From positions 62,001-126,000 of the forward strand of contig JAHLKX010000008.1 of assembly GCA_020444515.1 (NCBI GenBank): DNA of 64,000 nt, in the 5' to 3' direction. Shown piece by piece: positions 12,700-20,678 of the stretch. The position numbers were made by a program, and so were the translations under genes. This stretch comes from Bacteroidota bacterium (GTDB lineage: Bacteria; Bacteroidota; Bacteroidia; Bacteroidales; JAADJA01). The notes beneath the pieces were generated by a model. That model saw only the letters and a list, made by a program, of their open reading frames with translations. It did no database searches and was not told where the DNA came from. Numbering within the stretch: the stretch's first letter is position 1; every line of letters starts with the position of its first letter.

Positions 12700-14592
12700 A
12701 TGAATAGGAGTCTTATCGCTTTTTTTACGTTTGTATTGTTCAACCTGCAATGGGGTTGGACCTTTCCCCTTCAAGCTCAGGATTCAACCATCAGTGCCCC
12801 TGATTCTGCTAAAGTCTATTTCTTCCTGAATAAATTTGAAACACAGGGGCCCGAGTTCCTCACCCTGATCGACACCAATATAACCCATGTTCAAAAGTAT
12901 GATCCTGTTGATAAACCTGGTAAGTACTACGCTACATTGGGAAACCAGGGACTGGCACATACCAGTCTTGTATATAATCCTATCATTCATAGTGGTTATA
13001 ACTTTGGACTTGATGCGTTTAGAGAATATATGTTCTATAATGATAGTATTAAGTATTATTGGGTAGGCCGTCCATATACTCATGTAAAATACATCATGGG
13101 TAGTAAAAAAGAACAAAACCTCCATATAGATCATTCGCAAAACGTGGCATCCTGGTTTAATGTGGGCTTGCGCTTCAGGTATATCAATTCTCCGGGATTT
13201 TACAGGAACCAGGAAGGTGACGATAAAAACTTCGTTTTTAAAACCAGGTTTCAAACCCGCAATTATCGCTATATGGTTCTCGCCAATTATATTCATAACA
13301 AATTAAAGATTGAAGAAAACGGAGGGATTGTTTTTGATACGGTATTTGAGCAGAATGTAATAACAGATAGAAGAGGGATTATTACACATCTATCAACCGC
13401 ATCAAATTATATAAAAGAAAATAGTTATTATGTAAAGCAATTTTATAAATTATCCAAAAGAAAGCGGTTTGATGCAGATGACACAACCCGCTATTCAGGC
13501 TTTTTCAATCAATTGAACCTGGGGAATATTTCCCATTCTATTCAGTTAATTGATCAAACCTACCTTTACCAGCAAACAACCCAGGATAACAACGGCTTTT
13601 ATCCTGCTACCTTTGATTCGATCAATCCGACTTACGATTCTACAAGAATATATCGTATCGAGAATCAACTGGCATGGACCAATTCGGACAACGCAAAAAG
13701 GCAACTTCTAACTTTTAATTTCATGGTTCGGTATCTTTACATCGAACAATCCATTGATTCCATCAAGTCTGTCTACAACCAGTTGATTCCCACAGGTGAA
13801 GTTAATTTTACCGTTTCTGATATACTCAAACTTTATTTTTTTGCTGATTTTGTTACAGGCAATAGCAATGCTGGTGATTTTAACCTTTTGGGTCGCCTGC
13901 GTCTTCATACCAGGTTAGGAGAACTATTCTATACGTTTCATACAGCTAATCAGGAAGTCAATAAAATATATAATTTCTACAAATCCAATCACTTTAGGTG
14001 GATCAATAATTTTGGCAAGCAATACTTCATTATCAATCGTATCGGATACCAATATAATAATTTGAAAGCCGGTGTTAATTTATTCGCCATTGATAATTTT
14101 GTGTATTTTAACCCTGAGGCACAACCAGCACAATTGGATAAAAATCTTCAAATTTTGCAGCTTCACCTCGGAAAGGCATTTAACCTGGGAAACTGGACAC
14201 TTGAAGGACAGGCATATTATCAGAAAGCCTCTGATCTAGATGGTATCCGCCTGCCAGAATGGACTGCCGAGGCTGCCCTTTACTACACGAAAGATCTATT
14301 TAAACAGGCTGCCATCCTTCAAACAGGAACGAATGTGTTTTATAATACTCCTTATCAGGCCTATGCCTATATGCCGGCAACGAGGGCATTTTATATTCAG
14401 AACGAAAAAGAATTGGGTAATTATTTTTATGCCAATGTTTTTATTAATCTGCAAATAAAAAGAGCCCGATTGTTTTTAAAATACTATAACCTGGGCTCCG
14501 CATTTGGGGATTACAACTATTTTATGGTCCCTTCTTATCCCATGAAAGATGGAGGATTCCGTTTTGGTGTTTCCTGGATGTTTTACGATTGA
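12700..14592 (+). CDS. Putative outer-membrane porin (Porin_10 family)
   Basis: The 630-residue protein has a signal peptide (about 1-26, ending PLQAQD) and then a long beta-barrel-like sequence rich in Tyr, Asn and Phe. Its N-terminal third resembles the Bacteroidota putative porin family: a segment ending YDPVDKPG, then ATLGNQGLAHTSLVYNP and GYNFGLDAFREYMF. The likely role is a general or substrate-specific channel in the outer membrane; the substrate is unknown. It stands alone directly after the rRNA operon. The C-terminus FGVSWMFYD is barrel-like but does not end in an aromatic residue. Confidence 0.78.
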   Translation: MNRSLIAFFTFVLFNLQWGWTFPLQAQDSTISAPDSAKVYFFLNKFETQGPEFLTLIDTNITHVQKYDPVDKPGKYYATLGNQGLAHTSLVYNPIIHSGYNFGLDAFREYMFYNDSIKYYWVGRPYTHVKYIMGSKKEQNLHIDHSQNVASWFNVGLRFRYINSPGFYRNQEGDDKNFVFKTRFQTRNYRYMVLANYIHNKLKIEENGGIVFDTVFEQNVITDRRGIITHLSTASNYIKENSYYVKQFYKLSKRKRFDADDTTRYSGFFNQLNLGNISHSIQLIDQTYLYQQTTQDNNGFYPATFDSINPTYDSTRIYRIENQLAWTNSDNAKRQLLTFNFMVRYLYIEQSIDSIKSVYNQLIPTGEVNFTVSDILKLYFFADFVTGNSNAGDFNLLGRLRLHTRLGELFYTFHTANQEVNKIYNFYKSNHFRWINNFGKQYFIINRIGYQYNNLKAGVNLFAIDNFVYFNPEAQPAQLDKNLQILQLHLGKAFNLGNWTLEGQAYYQKASDLDGIRLPEWTAEAALYYTKDLFKQAAILQTGTNVFYNTPYQAYAYMPATRAFYIQNEKELGNYFYANVFINLQIKRARLFLKYYNLGSAFGDYNYFMVPSYPMKDGGFRFGVSWMFYD

Positions 14593-14626
14593 TCCTTCCA
14601 AGAACCAGGAACTTCACAAAATTTGT

Positions 14627-14869
14627 TTATGCTGATTCAAGATAATACCTATATCCGGCATTATAAAGATTCTCATAAAAAAAACTTCCTTTTGACTCGG
14701 CCGAATCAAATTTAGCCATCAGTTCATTGGGAATATCTTTAAAATATCCCGTTAATCCATCATTGAATCCGATTTTAAGCTCCCTTGAGTCTTCGTCATA
14801 TTCAATAAAACAGATAATTTTGGAAGTAACATACCGCCTGTTAGCCCGTTGCTTAAATGTAAAACTCAT
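14627..14869 (-). CDS. KTSC-domain protein
   Basis: The 80-residue protein matches the small KTSC fold: the strand pair IICFIEYDEDSRELKIGF, then GYFKDIPNELMAKF and SKGSFFYENL, ending in an aromatic-rich YRYYLES. KTSC domains occur alone or fused to nucleic-acid enzymes such as lysyl-tRNA synthetases, and their role is poorly defined. The gene is convergent with the porin gene. No promoter element is obvious. The assignment rests on the motif pattern only. Confidence 0.6.
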   Translation of the reverse strand: MSFTFKQRANRRYVTSKIICFIEYDEDSRELKIGFNDGLTGYFKDIPNELMAKFDSAESKGSFFYENLYNAGYRYYLESA

Positions 14870-15153
14870 ATTTCACTCCGATTTTGTTAATACTAAACCT
14901 CCCCTTATTGGGGAAATTAAATTCATAATTCGTTTGCGGGCTTTAAAACCTACCCCTAAATCCAGAAGGTTTTTAAATTGCATTATCTGCAATTGATTTC
15001 GGTATACGACATTTGTATAATTTTGTTTACATTATTCCACAACTCACTGATAATGTGAATATAAAAAAGGCCAGGCAATCCTTCTTACAATAAAAAACCT
15101 CCACCTGAATCAGGCAGAGGCACAACGGTCGCGGAGTCCTTCCTTGAAGTGGT
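14870..15153. other. Intergenic region without a recognisable gene
   Basis: This stretch holds the terminator of the minus-strand operon (15092-15120) and a + strand promoter-like pair, TTG at 14993-14995 and TAATTTTG at 15018-15025 with a 22-base spacer. No gene on the + strand follows the pair. A weak hairpin (ACATTAT/ATAATGT, about 15030-15056) lies just behind it. Confidence 0.4.
15092..15120 (-). terminator. Terminator of the five-gene TonB-receptor operon
   Basis: On the minus strand a 10-bp stem (CCTCTGCCTG pairing with CAGGTGGAGG, including two G-U pairs) with a 3-base loop is followed by six T residues. It lies about 34 bases after the last stop codon. Confidence 0.75.
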
Positions 15154-15996
15154 TTAGTGTATTCTCAAAATTTTATGGGATTTAATGGCTATATTTTGAT
15201 CATTAACAATGCGCACAAGATAGACACCTAAGGGGATATTGTGAAGATCCAAACAACACTTGCGGTTTGGGATCGATTTCCGGATCCAAACCTTTCCTGC
15301 AAGATCTACCACCTGAACTTGATTGATTTCTGTTTCTGAATCAATGTATAAAAATCTGTTTGTTGGATTGGGTCCCATTTTAATTTTCAATTCTTTAAGG
15401 TTACTTATGGCACTGATCTTTGTTCCCCGAACATAAATTTCATCAATTTTGGATTTACCAGATTCAACGACAGGACCACCTGTTCCCGAAGCTTCATTGG
15501 AAGTCATCAACCACCGGATCGAAAGATTCGCCTGATCATCACAATTATTGGGTAAAACCAGGTTATCCACAAAACTTGTTTCCCAATCATTTTCAACGGT
15601 GATTCCTCCGTTTTCAACATCTGTCCATGAAGTACCTTCATCAGTGCTGAATTGTAATTTAAAATCTTTGGGACCAGGATCATTTCCTCCGGACTGCTGC
15701 CGTGAGCTTATGGTAATATTCGCAAATCCTGTTGTATTACAATTGATCATCCATCCTTTTGTATCCATACCATTCTCCCAACTACTTGCCTGGGCAGCTT
15801 TTGTTGTATATCCATTTTTCAATTCAATGGCCGAGGTACCCCCAAAAGAGACCAATTCCTGGGTTAAGTTTAAAGACAGACCCGTATCGGCCAGCAGTTC
15901 ATTTCCTGGGAATGTCCATCCCACGATCATTTCATCTTGCGTAAATGCAAATGAAAACAGGTTGATCAAAATCAACATCAATGTAAATTTTTTCAT
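15154..15996 (-). CDS. T9SS cargo protein with type A sorting domain
   Basis: The 280-residue product has a signal peptide (about 1-19, LMLILINLFSFAFTQ) and an all-beta central region with a choice of Gly, Ser and Thr typical of jelly-roll or discoidin-like folds. The last 80 residues form a Por secretion tail: MGPNPTNRFLYIDSE, then VQVVDLAGKVW and IPLGVYLVRIV. It would therefore be exported across the outer membrane by the type IX system and attached or released. It overlaps the TonB receptor gene by 4 bases and is the last gene of its operon, which suggests a surface role in capture of the receptor's substrate. No enzyme motif is recognised. Confidence 0.8.
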   Translation of the reverse strand: MKKFTLMLILINLFSFAFTQDEMIVGWTFPGNELLADTGLSLNLTQELVSFGGTSAIELKNGYTTKAAQASSWENGMDTKGWMINCNTTGFANITISSRQQSGGNDPGPKDFKLQFSTDEGTSWTDVENGGITVENDWETSFVDNLVLPNNCDDQANLSIRWLMTSNEASGTGGPVVESGKSKIDEIYVRGTKISAISNLKELKIKMGPNPTNRFLYIDSETEINQVQVVDLAGKVWIRKSIPNRKCCLDLHNIPLGVYLVRIVNDQNIAIKSHKILRIH

Positions 15997-18302
15997 ATTT
16001 TCTTATTTTTATGAATGGTGTATTTAATTTCGAACATAAGAAACCTACCAGGTGAAAGATAACCTTTTCGATCAATAAACTGCTCATCGAGTAGGTCCTG
16101 TATGTCCAGACTAATGTGCAGATGTTGCAAAAACAGTTTCGATATTTTTAGGTTTACCAATGAATAACTTTCAATGACCTCCGTATTTTCTTCGTCATAC
16201 CATTGTTCATCGGTAAAGGTGTAATTGATTTGAAAATTAAAAAAAGGGTTTTGCCATGTGAAACCGGTGTATAACAAATTTTCAGGTACTTCATTTAAAA
16301 CTTTTCCTTCAAGATCAGTTGAACCTGGTGAGGTGTATTCCAAAATCTCAGACTGGTTATAAGTATAACTTACATCCCATCGAAGGTTTTTGTTAATTCT
16401 GTAGTTGACACCCAATTCAGCGCCCGAGACTTCAACCCTGGATACATTTTGACGTTGATATACTGGAACGGGATCCTCCGACCCATTATCAATAAAATCG
16501 CCTGTTGCAACGAGATACTGAAAATCATGACCCCGTGAATAAAACAGTGAGGGTTTTAGATCAAACTTTTTCCCAATTGACCCGTCCAAACCCCATTCAA
16601 AGCTGGTAATTGATTCGGGAATCAGTTTTGGATTGGCAATTTTAAATCCCCTTCTGATTTTGCGTGAACCAGCCAGGTCATCAAGTTTGGGGGGCATAAA
16701 ACCGGTAGATGCATTCAAATAGATGCGAAATGTCTTGGAAATCCAATAATTTAAACCCAGTTTAGGGCTAATTTGGTACCATGAATTCTCATCAAAGGAT
16801 TCATTTAGATCTCCTTGAAATCCTGTTTTGTTTGTGGGATTATTAACTTTAAGAAGACCGTTATAAAACTTGGCATAATCAAGACGGATTCCTGCCACAA
16901 TATTAATTCTATCCTTCCATATTTTGATCTCATCCTGAACAAATAATGCTGAAAAGATTGTATTTCCGCGTGTTGCGATCTCATCAGTTGAGGTCCGATA
17001 GATCTCGGAATTGTCCAGATTACCATTTTTCAAATCAATCCCCGCCGAAAAAAGGTTATTTTTTATGACCTGTCCGGAAAAAGTGATCCAAAGCCCCAGA
17101 TCATTCTTATTTGTCTCAGTATCTACCAGTTTATATTCGGAAGAAGTATTCAGATTTTCGTTCTGGCGATAATAGTATTCATTAAAATAAAAGGCCTTTG
17201 CGTTGAACTTCAACATGCCGGCCATGCCCTCATAAGCGAGTCTTATATTGTTGTTTGTAAAACCCTCATAGCTACCATCTGGTTCATAAACTTTTACACC
17301 CGAACCACGTTTATCCTTATAAAACCTGTAATCCAATTCAATCCGAGCATTGTTTGAAAACCTGTATCCTGCCAATCCATTAAAGTTTCCTTCATAAAGA
17401 AATGCATTCACATTGACCGAATCCTTAATCTCACCCGGTTCAAGGATATAACCGTCTCCATGCCTGTAGAAGCTTCCCAATTTCCAAAAAAACCCCTTGG
17501 ATTTTTTATAATGATTTTTGCTAAAATTTAACTGGGACTGAAATGTATGGTAGGTTCCATAACTTAAACCAGCAAAACCCTGTAAATTTTCCTCAGGTTG
17601 TTTCGTAATGATATTGATAACTCCCCCCATGGCATTGTTACCATACAAAGTGCTACCAGGACCTTTAACAACCTCTATTCTTTCTATTTCTTCAGGGGTA
17701 ACCAGGTGCCAGCTCACCGTTCCCCCGGCAGTTTTATTCAGCGGAACACCATCCAGTAAGATAAGGCTTCGGGCACTTCCGGGCATCCCTCTCATGGTTA
17801 CACTTGCATTCCTGGAAAAAATACCCCAACTGCGATTCACATTGATACCGGGCACCATACGTAATAGGTCATCGGTGTTTGTTGCGGGAAAACCTAAAAT
17901 GGTTTTTTCATCAATGATATTTATACTTTGCGGAAGGTCTTCAGCAGATTGATGGGTTCTGGTAGCCGTTATTACAATCGAAGCAAATTCTAATGAATCT
18001 CGTTCCATGAATATTTCAAGGAGATTATTTTTTAAGGGATATACTGTAAAAGTTGTATCGCGATAGCCTATATAACTTACAATGAAAGTAACCGGAGATT
18101 CCACATTCTTTATTCCGAAATAACCGGATTGATCCGTTGACATAACACTGTGTAATTCAGGAATCCTGATGTGGGCACCTGATAAGGGTTCATGGCTTCT
18201 ACAATCCATTACCCTTCCATGGATTTCGTTTTGCGCAAAGATATTTTGTGCGATTATCAAAAGTGGCAGAATGACCAGATATTTTAGATAATGTACGGTC
18301 AA
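15993..18302 (-). CDS. TonB-dependent receptor with carboxypeptidase-like N-terminal domain
   Basis: This is an outer-membrane active-transport channel. The 769-residue protein has a signal peptide (1-23), a CarboxypepD_reg-like domain (about 24-105, HGRVMDCRSHEPLSGAHI and GYFGIKNV), a plug domain (about 115-230, including MRGMPGSARSLILLDGVPLN and VVKGPGSTLYGNNAMGGVIN) and a 22-strand barrel to the C-terminus (FLMFEIKYTIHKNKKI). The N-terminal domain and lack of a SusD partner set it apart from glycan SusC systems; the plug is closer to BtuB/CirA-type receptors for metals, cofactors or siderophores. It overlaps both neighbours by 4 bases, so all three are translationally coupled. Confidence 0.92.
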   Translation of the reverse strand: MTVHYLKYLVILPLLIIAQNIFAQNEIHGRVMDCRSHEPLSGAHIRIPELHSVMSTDQSGYFGIKNVESPVTFIVSYIGYRDTTFTVYPLKNNLLEIFMERDSLEFASIVITATRTHQSAEDLPQSINIIDEKTILGFPATNTDDLLRMVPGINVNRSWGIFSRNASVTMRGMPGSARSLILLDGVPLNKTAGGTVSWHLVTPEEIERIEVVKGPGSTLYGNNAMGGVINIITKQPEENLQGFAGLSYGTYHTFQSQLNFSKNHYKKSKGFFWKLGSFYRHGDGYILEPGEIKDSVNVNAFLYEGNFNGLAGYRFSNNARIELDYRFYKDKRGSGVKVYEPDGSYEGFTNNNIRLAYEGMAGMLKFNAKAFYFNEYYYRQNENLNTSSEYKLVDTETNKNDLGLWITFSGQVIKNNLFSAGIDLKNGNLDNSEIYRTSTDEIATRGNTIFSALFVQDEIKIWKDRINIVAGIRLDYAKFYNGLLKVNNPTNKTGFQGDLNESFDENSWYQISPKLGLNYWISKTFRIYLNASTGFMPPKLDDLAGSRKIRRGFKIANPKLIPESITSFEWGLDGSIGKKFDLKPSLFYSRGHDFQYLVATGDFIDNGSEDPVPVYQRQNVSRVEVSGAELGVNYRINKNLRWDVSYTYNQSEILEYTSPGSTDLEGKVLNEVPENLLYTGFTWQNPFFNFQINYTFTDEQWYDEENTEVIESYSLVNLKISKLFLQHLHISLDIQDLLDEQFIDRKGYLSPGRFLMFEIKYTIHKNKKI

Positions 18303-19240
18303 TGATTCGCCTCCTGTATTTTTATATCAAATTTGGCCATTCCATCCAGTGTCCCTGAGGCAGCACTGATCCTGAACAATCCCAACCTGTTTTGTCGGTT
18401 TTTAAACACATATATATCTCCAACAGAAAGATTTTTGGCCTTTCGCTTTCCATCAGCATCAATATAAAGAGCGATCATCAGGCTGTCATTGACTGTCTGA
18501 TTAAAGTCCTCCTGGGTTAAAGATGTTTTGATGTAACGGGTGGTATTGCGTATTTCCCAGTTAACAGGCGAAAAACTCTCATCAAAAATTCCTTCTTCAA
18601 TATTGGCTCCGGGTGAAGCCATGGTAAGTGCATCTTCGCCATAATAAAAAATAAGATCAATGAAGGCCTGATTTTCCATAGCCTGTGGCCCATCATAAAC
18701 AATGTTATCATCGATGGTATAAAAACCATCAAACATTGTATTTTCCTGTGCACCCAAAACGATTCCGGCAATATTGGTCAAAGGTTGATAGGAACTATTT
18801 GTATCAGTTGTGAAATGAAATACACTGCTATTCCCCTGCCCTACCCGGTCTCGTAAAGTGAAAATCCAATTTTCAATCTCCGCAGCAGATTTGTAAAAAC
18901 TTCCTGTCCAAATGAATTCGGAAGCAAATATGGCTGAATCGAATAATCGATAAGAGGAACCGGCAACCGGATCCCGTACCTCAATGTAAAAATTGGTAAT
19001 CTTTTCTGATCCCTGCCTGGCATGAACTTTAAACTTCATCAAACTGCCAGCGGGTATCGATGCGGATCCACCAATAAAACCCGAATCCTGGATTAATTCA
19101 AAAGTGGGTGGATCTCCTTTTTCAAATTCTTTGCGACAACTCATAACAAACAAGATAAGGACCATTAACAACAGAATTCGATATGCCCCAGAAAACATAT
19201 CGAAAAATATCATAAATATCTTGTTCTTTGGTATCATCAT
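18299..19240 (-). CDS. Lipoprotein of unknown function in the TonB-receptor operon
   Basis: The 313-residue protein has a long N-terminal region with a hydrophobic stretch (about 20-35, LLLMVLILFVMS) ending in a lipobox VMSC, so Cys36 is probably lipidated. The mature part starts with charged residues (RKEFEKGD) and looks all-beta, with an Ig-like segment (about 60-140) followed by a second domain. It lies 6 bases after the membrane-protein gene and overlaps the receptor gene by 4. A surface or periplasmic lipoprotein that feeds the receptor is a reasonable inference. It is not SusD-like and not recognisably HmuY-like. Confidence 0.7.
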   Translation of the reverse strand: MMIPKNKIFMIFFDMFSGAYRILLLMVLILFVMSCRKEFEKGDPPTFELIQDSGFIGGSASIPAGSLMKFKVHARQGSEKITNFYIEVRDPVAGSSYRLFDSAIFASEFIWTGSFYKSAAEIENWIFTLRDRVGQGNSSVFHFTTDTNSSYQPLTNIAGIVLGAQENTMFDGFYTIDDNIVYDGPQAMENQAFIDLIFYYGEDALTMASPGANIEEGIFDESFSPVNWEIRNTTRYIKTSLTQEDFNQTVNDSLMIALYIDADGKRKAKNLSVGDIYVFKNRQNRLGLFRISAASGTLDGMAKFDIKIQEANH

Positions 19241-19246
19241 CTGATG

Positions 19247-19843
19247 CTATTTCCGATTGATCTTTTTTATAATGGAATGGGTAAATCCTGAACCTAAATA
19301 TCCGCCGGTCATCCCAAAAACGAAGAACCCAACCATAGGGATGAGATAACCATGTTTTGCAAAAGAACCGTAGGGAAAACCTGTTAAAAAGTGAATGAGC
19401 AACCGGCTGAGTGGTATTGCAGCATAAGCGGTACCGGCAATGATAGCCGAAAACAACAAATGGTATCTTGATCTCCAGCTGGAACCGAATAGTATATCGA
19501 TTATAAATCCGGGAAACATATAGTTGATCCCCATAAAAGGATCATTGAAGCCAAAAACCGGAAATAATAAAATAAACCCGATGCCCAATGAAGATATGGT
19601 CGATGCCCACCTGATATTTGAAGCCGTTCTGCCTGCCATCAGCAGGGCCATAAATTCGAGGCCGTGATGTCCAGGAATATTCAATGGAGTGCGCAAACGA
19701 GCATGCAAAACCATGGCAATGATTCCAATTCCAAACAGTATTATGTATTCAAGAGCCACTGGTACCGATCCGCTAAGAGATGGAGCGGATATACTCTTTT
19801 CCGATTGTTTTCCATTCATTGTCTTTGTCATTTGATTTTTCAA
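19247..19843 (-). CDS. Small polytopic membrane protein, possibly transporter substrate-binding subunit
   Basis: The 198-residue protein has a polar N-terminus (1-28) and then about five or six hydrophobic segments (around 30-48, 80-100, 105-118, 128-150, 165-190). Size and layout recall S components of energy-coupling-factor transporters, but no diagnostic motif is seen and no ATPase or T component is nearby, so this is only a suggestion. Conserved-looking polar residues in NIPGHHGLEF and GFNDPFMGINYMFPG could bind a substrate. The reading overlaps the upstream TiaS-like gene by 71 bases with the first ATG, or by 47 with the third ATG at 19819, the more economical start. It is surely co-transcribed with its neighbours. 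Confidence 0.6.
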   Translation of the reverse strand: MKNQMTKTMNGKQSEKSISAPSLSGSVPVALEYIILFGIGIIAMVLHARLRTPLNIPGHHGLEFMALLMAGRTASNIRWASTISSLGIGFILLFPVFGFNDPFMGINYMFPGFIIDILFGSSWRSRYHLLFSAIIAGTAYAAIPLSRLLIHFLTGFPYGSFAKHGYLIPMVGFFVFGMTGGYLGSGFTHSIIKKINRK

Positions 19844-20513
19844 CCAGCAATACAGCTTGTTGTTCAGTTAAAACTGGGCGCGTCCAACCATCGCAATGAA
19901 CCAGATTGTATTCTGACACCCGAGTTCCTTCTTTCGTCGAAACCTGATCAATCCCTGCGCTTTTTAACAATTCTCCAACGGAATAAATTCCCGCATCAAA
20001 ATCCCGCAATTCCCTGCTTCCCTTCAGCCAGATGAATCTGCCGTCATTACCACCTCTTCTGAGTCCGACTGCAGCCAGTGCACCGATTTGTCCTATCCTC
20101 TTTCCGGTAAAACCCTGTAGAAAGAAATTCCATTTTGAAGCCAAAGCTTGGGCACCTTTTAAAGTTAGTACTTCTTTTTTCGCTCTTTTACCCCAATTTA
20201 TAATGTCCGCCGTGATATGATCCCAACGTATGATGCACAAACCCGCATCTGACCCTTCGGAAGCTTCCCGCATTAGAAATTCCGTACAGAATTTTATCAT
20301 TTCTACAGTATGCTCTGTTTCAACATCGAGACAGGCCGAACTATTCTGAGAGGTATAAGCAATGTCCGGATGGACATATAACTGATGACGGGTAATGCCT
20401 TTTAAAATCCCAAAATCTTTTTCCAGGATCAAATGAGCCAATTGGCGGGCCTTAAAGCCAGTACCCCGTGATTCCTTATTATCCGTGTCATCCATTCCGA
20501 TAAGCAGGCGCAT
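19773..20513 (-). CDS. TiaS-like protein (N-terminal domains only)
   Basis: The 246-residue product resembles the catalytic part of archaeal tRNA-Ile2 agmatinylcytidine synthetase: an acidic GMDDTDNKESRGTG motif at residues 6-19 (Asp8, Asp9, Asp11) and a later GKRIGQIGALAAVGLRRGG motif. Archaeal TiaS has about 420 residues with an OB-fold and zinc ribbon that bind tRNA; these are missing here. Bacteria modify tRNA-Ile2 with lysidine (TilS), so the tRNA role is unlikely and another agmatine-like or ATP-dependent reaction is conceivable. The ATG at 20513 is preferred over a TTG at 20534, because the -7 element at 20532-20539 lies over the latter. It is the first gene of a five-gene operon. The function is unknown. 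Confidence 0.6.
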   Translation of the reverse strand: MRLLIGMDDTDNKESRGTGFKARQLAHLILEKDFGILKGITRHQLYVHPDIAYTSQNSSACLDVETEHTVEMIKFCTEFLMREASEGSDAGLCIIRWDHITADIINWGKRAKKEVLTLKGAQALASKWNFFLQGFTGKRIGQIGALAAVGLRRGGNDGRFIWLKGSRELRDFDAGIYSVGELLKSAGIDQVSTKEGTRVSEYNLVHCDGWTRPVLTEQQAVLLVEKSNDKDNEWKTIGKEYIRSIS

Positions 20514-20531
20514 GCAACTCCGATTTGGGAA

Positions 20532-20539
20532 CAAATGTA
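20532..20539 (-). promoter_or_regulatory. -7 element (TACATTTG) of the TiaS-like/TonB-receptor operon
   Basis: A perfect TAnnTTTG on the minus strand lies 18 bases before the ATG at 20513, which leaves a leader of roughly 12 bases. No TTG is seen at 17-23 bases upstream, so the site may need an activator. Confidence 0.5.
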
Positions 20540-20618
20540 TCAGAATTTTTGAATAGAAGGATTCTAAATTTAATAAAGATTATAGCTATACAAAATGTAT
20601 AAACATCCCTAAATTCAC

Positions 20619-20626
20619 TATATTTG
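20619..20626 (+). promoter_or_regulatory. -7 element (TATATTTG) of the atoE promoter
   Basis: A perfect TAnnTTTG lies 52 bases before the ATG at 20679. It is divergent from the TiaS-like operon promoter. No clear -33 TTG is present. Confidence 0.45.
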
Positions 20627-20678
20627 AACTTCGCAGGCAGTGGTATCCTGTGATCAAATTTTAGCATCCTATAACAAC

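Noticed and set aside
15098..15120. A possible CRISPR-like or repeat unit suggested by the palindrome near 15.1 kb
   Set aside because: It occurs once and has a T-run on the minus strand, so it is a terminator.
15993..18302. A SusC/SusD glycan-utilisation locus
   Set aside because: No SusD homologue or glycoside hydrolase is adjacent; the plug is closer to small-solute receptors.
19247..19843. Firm annotation as an ECF transporter S component
   Set aside because: Only size and hydrophobic layout fit; no motif is seen and no ATPase or T component is present.
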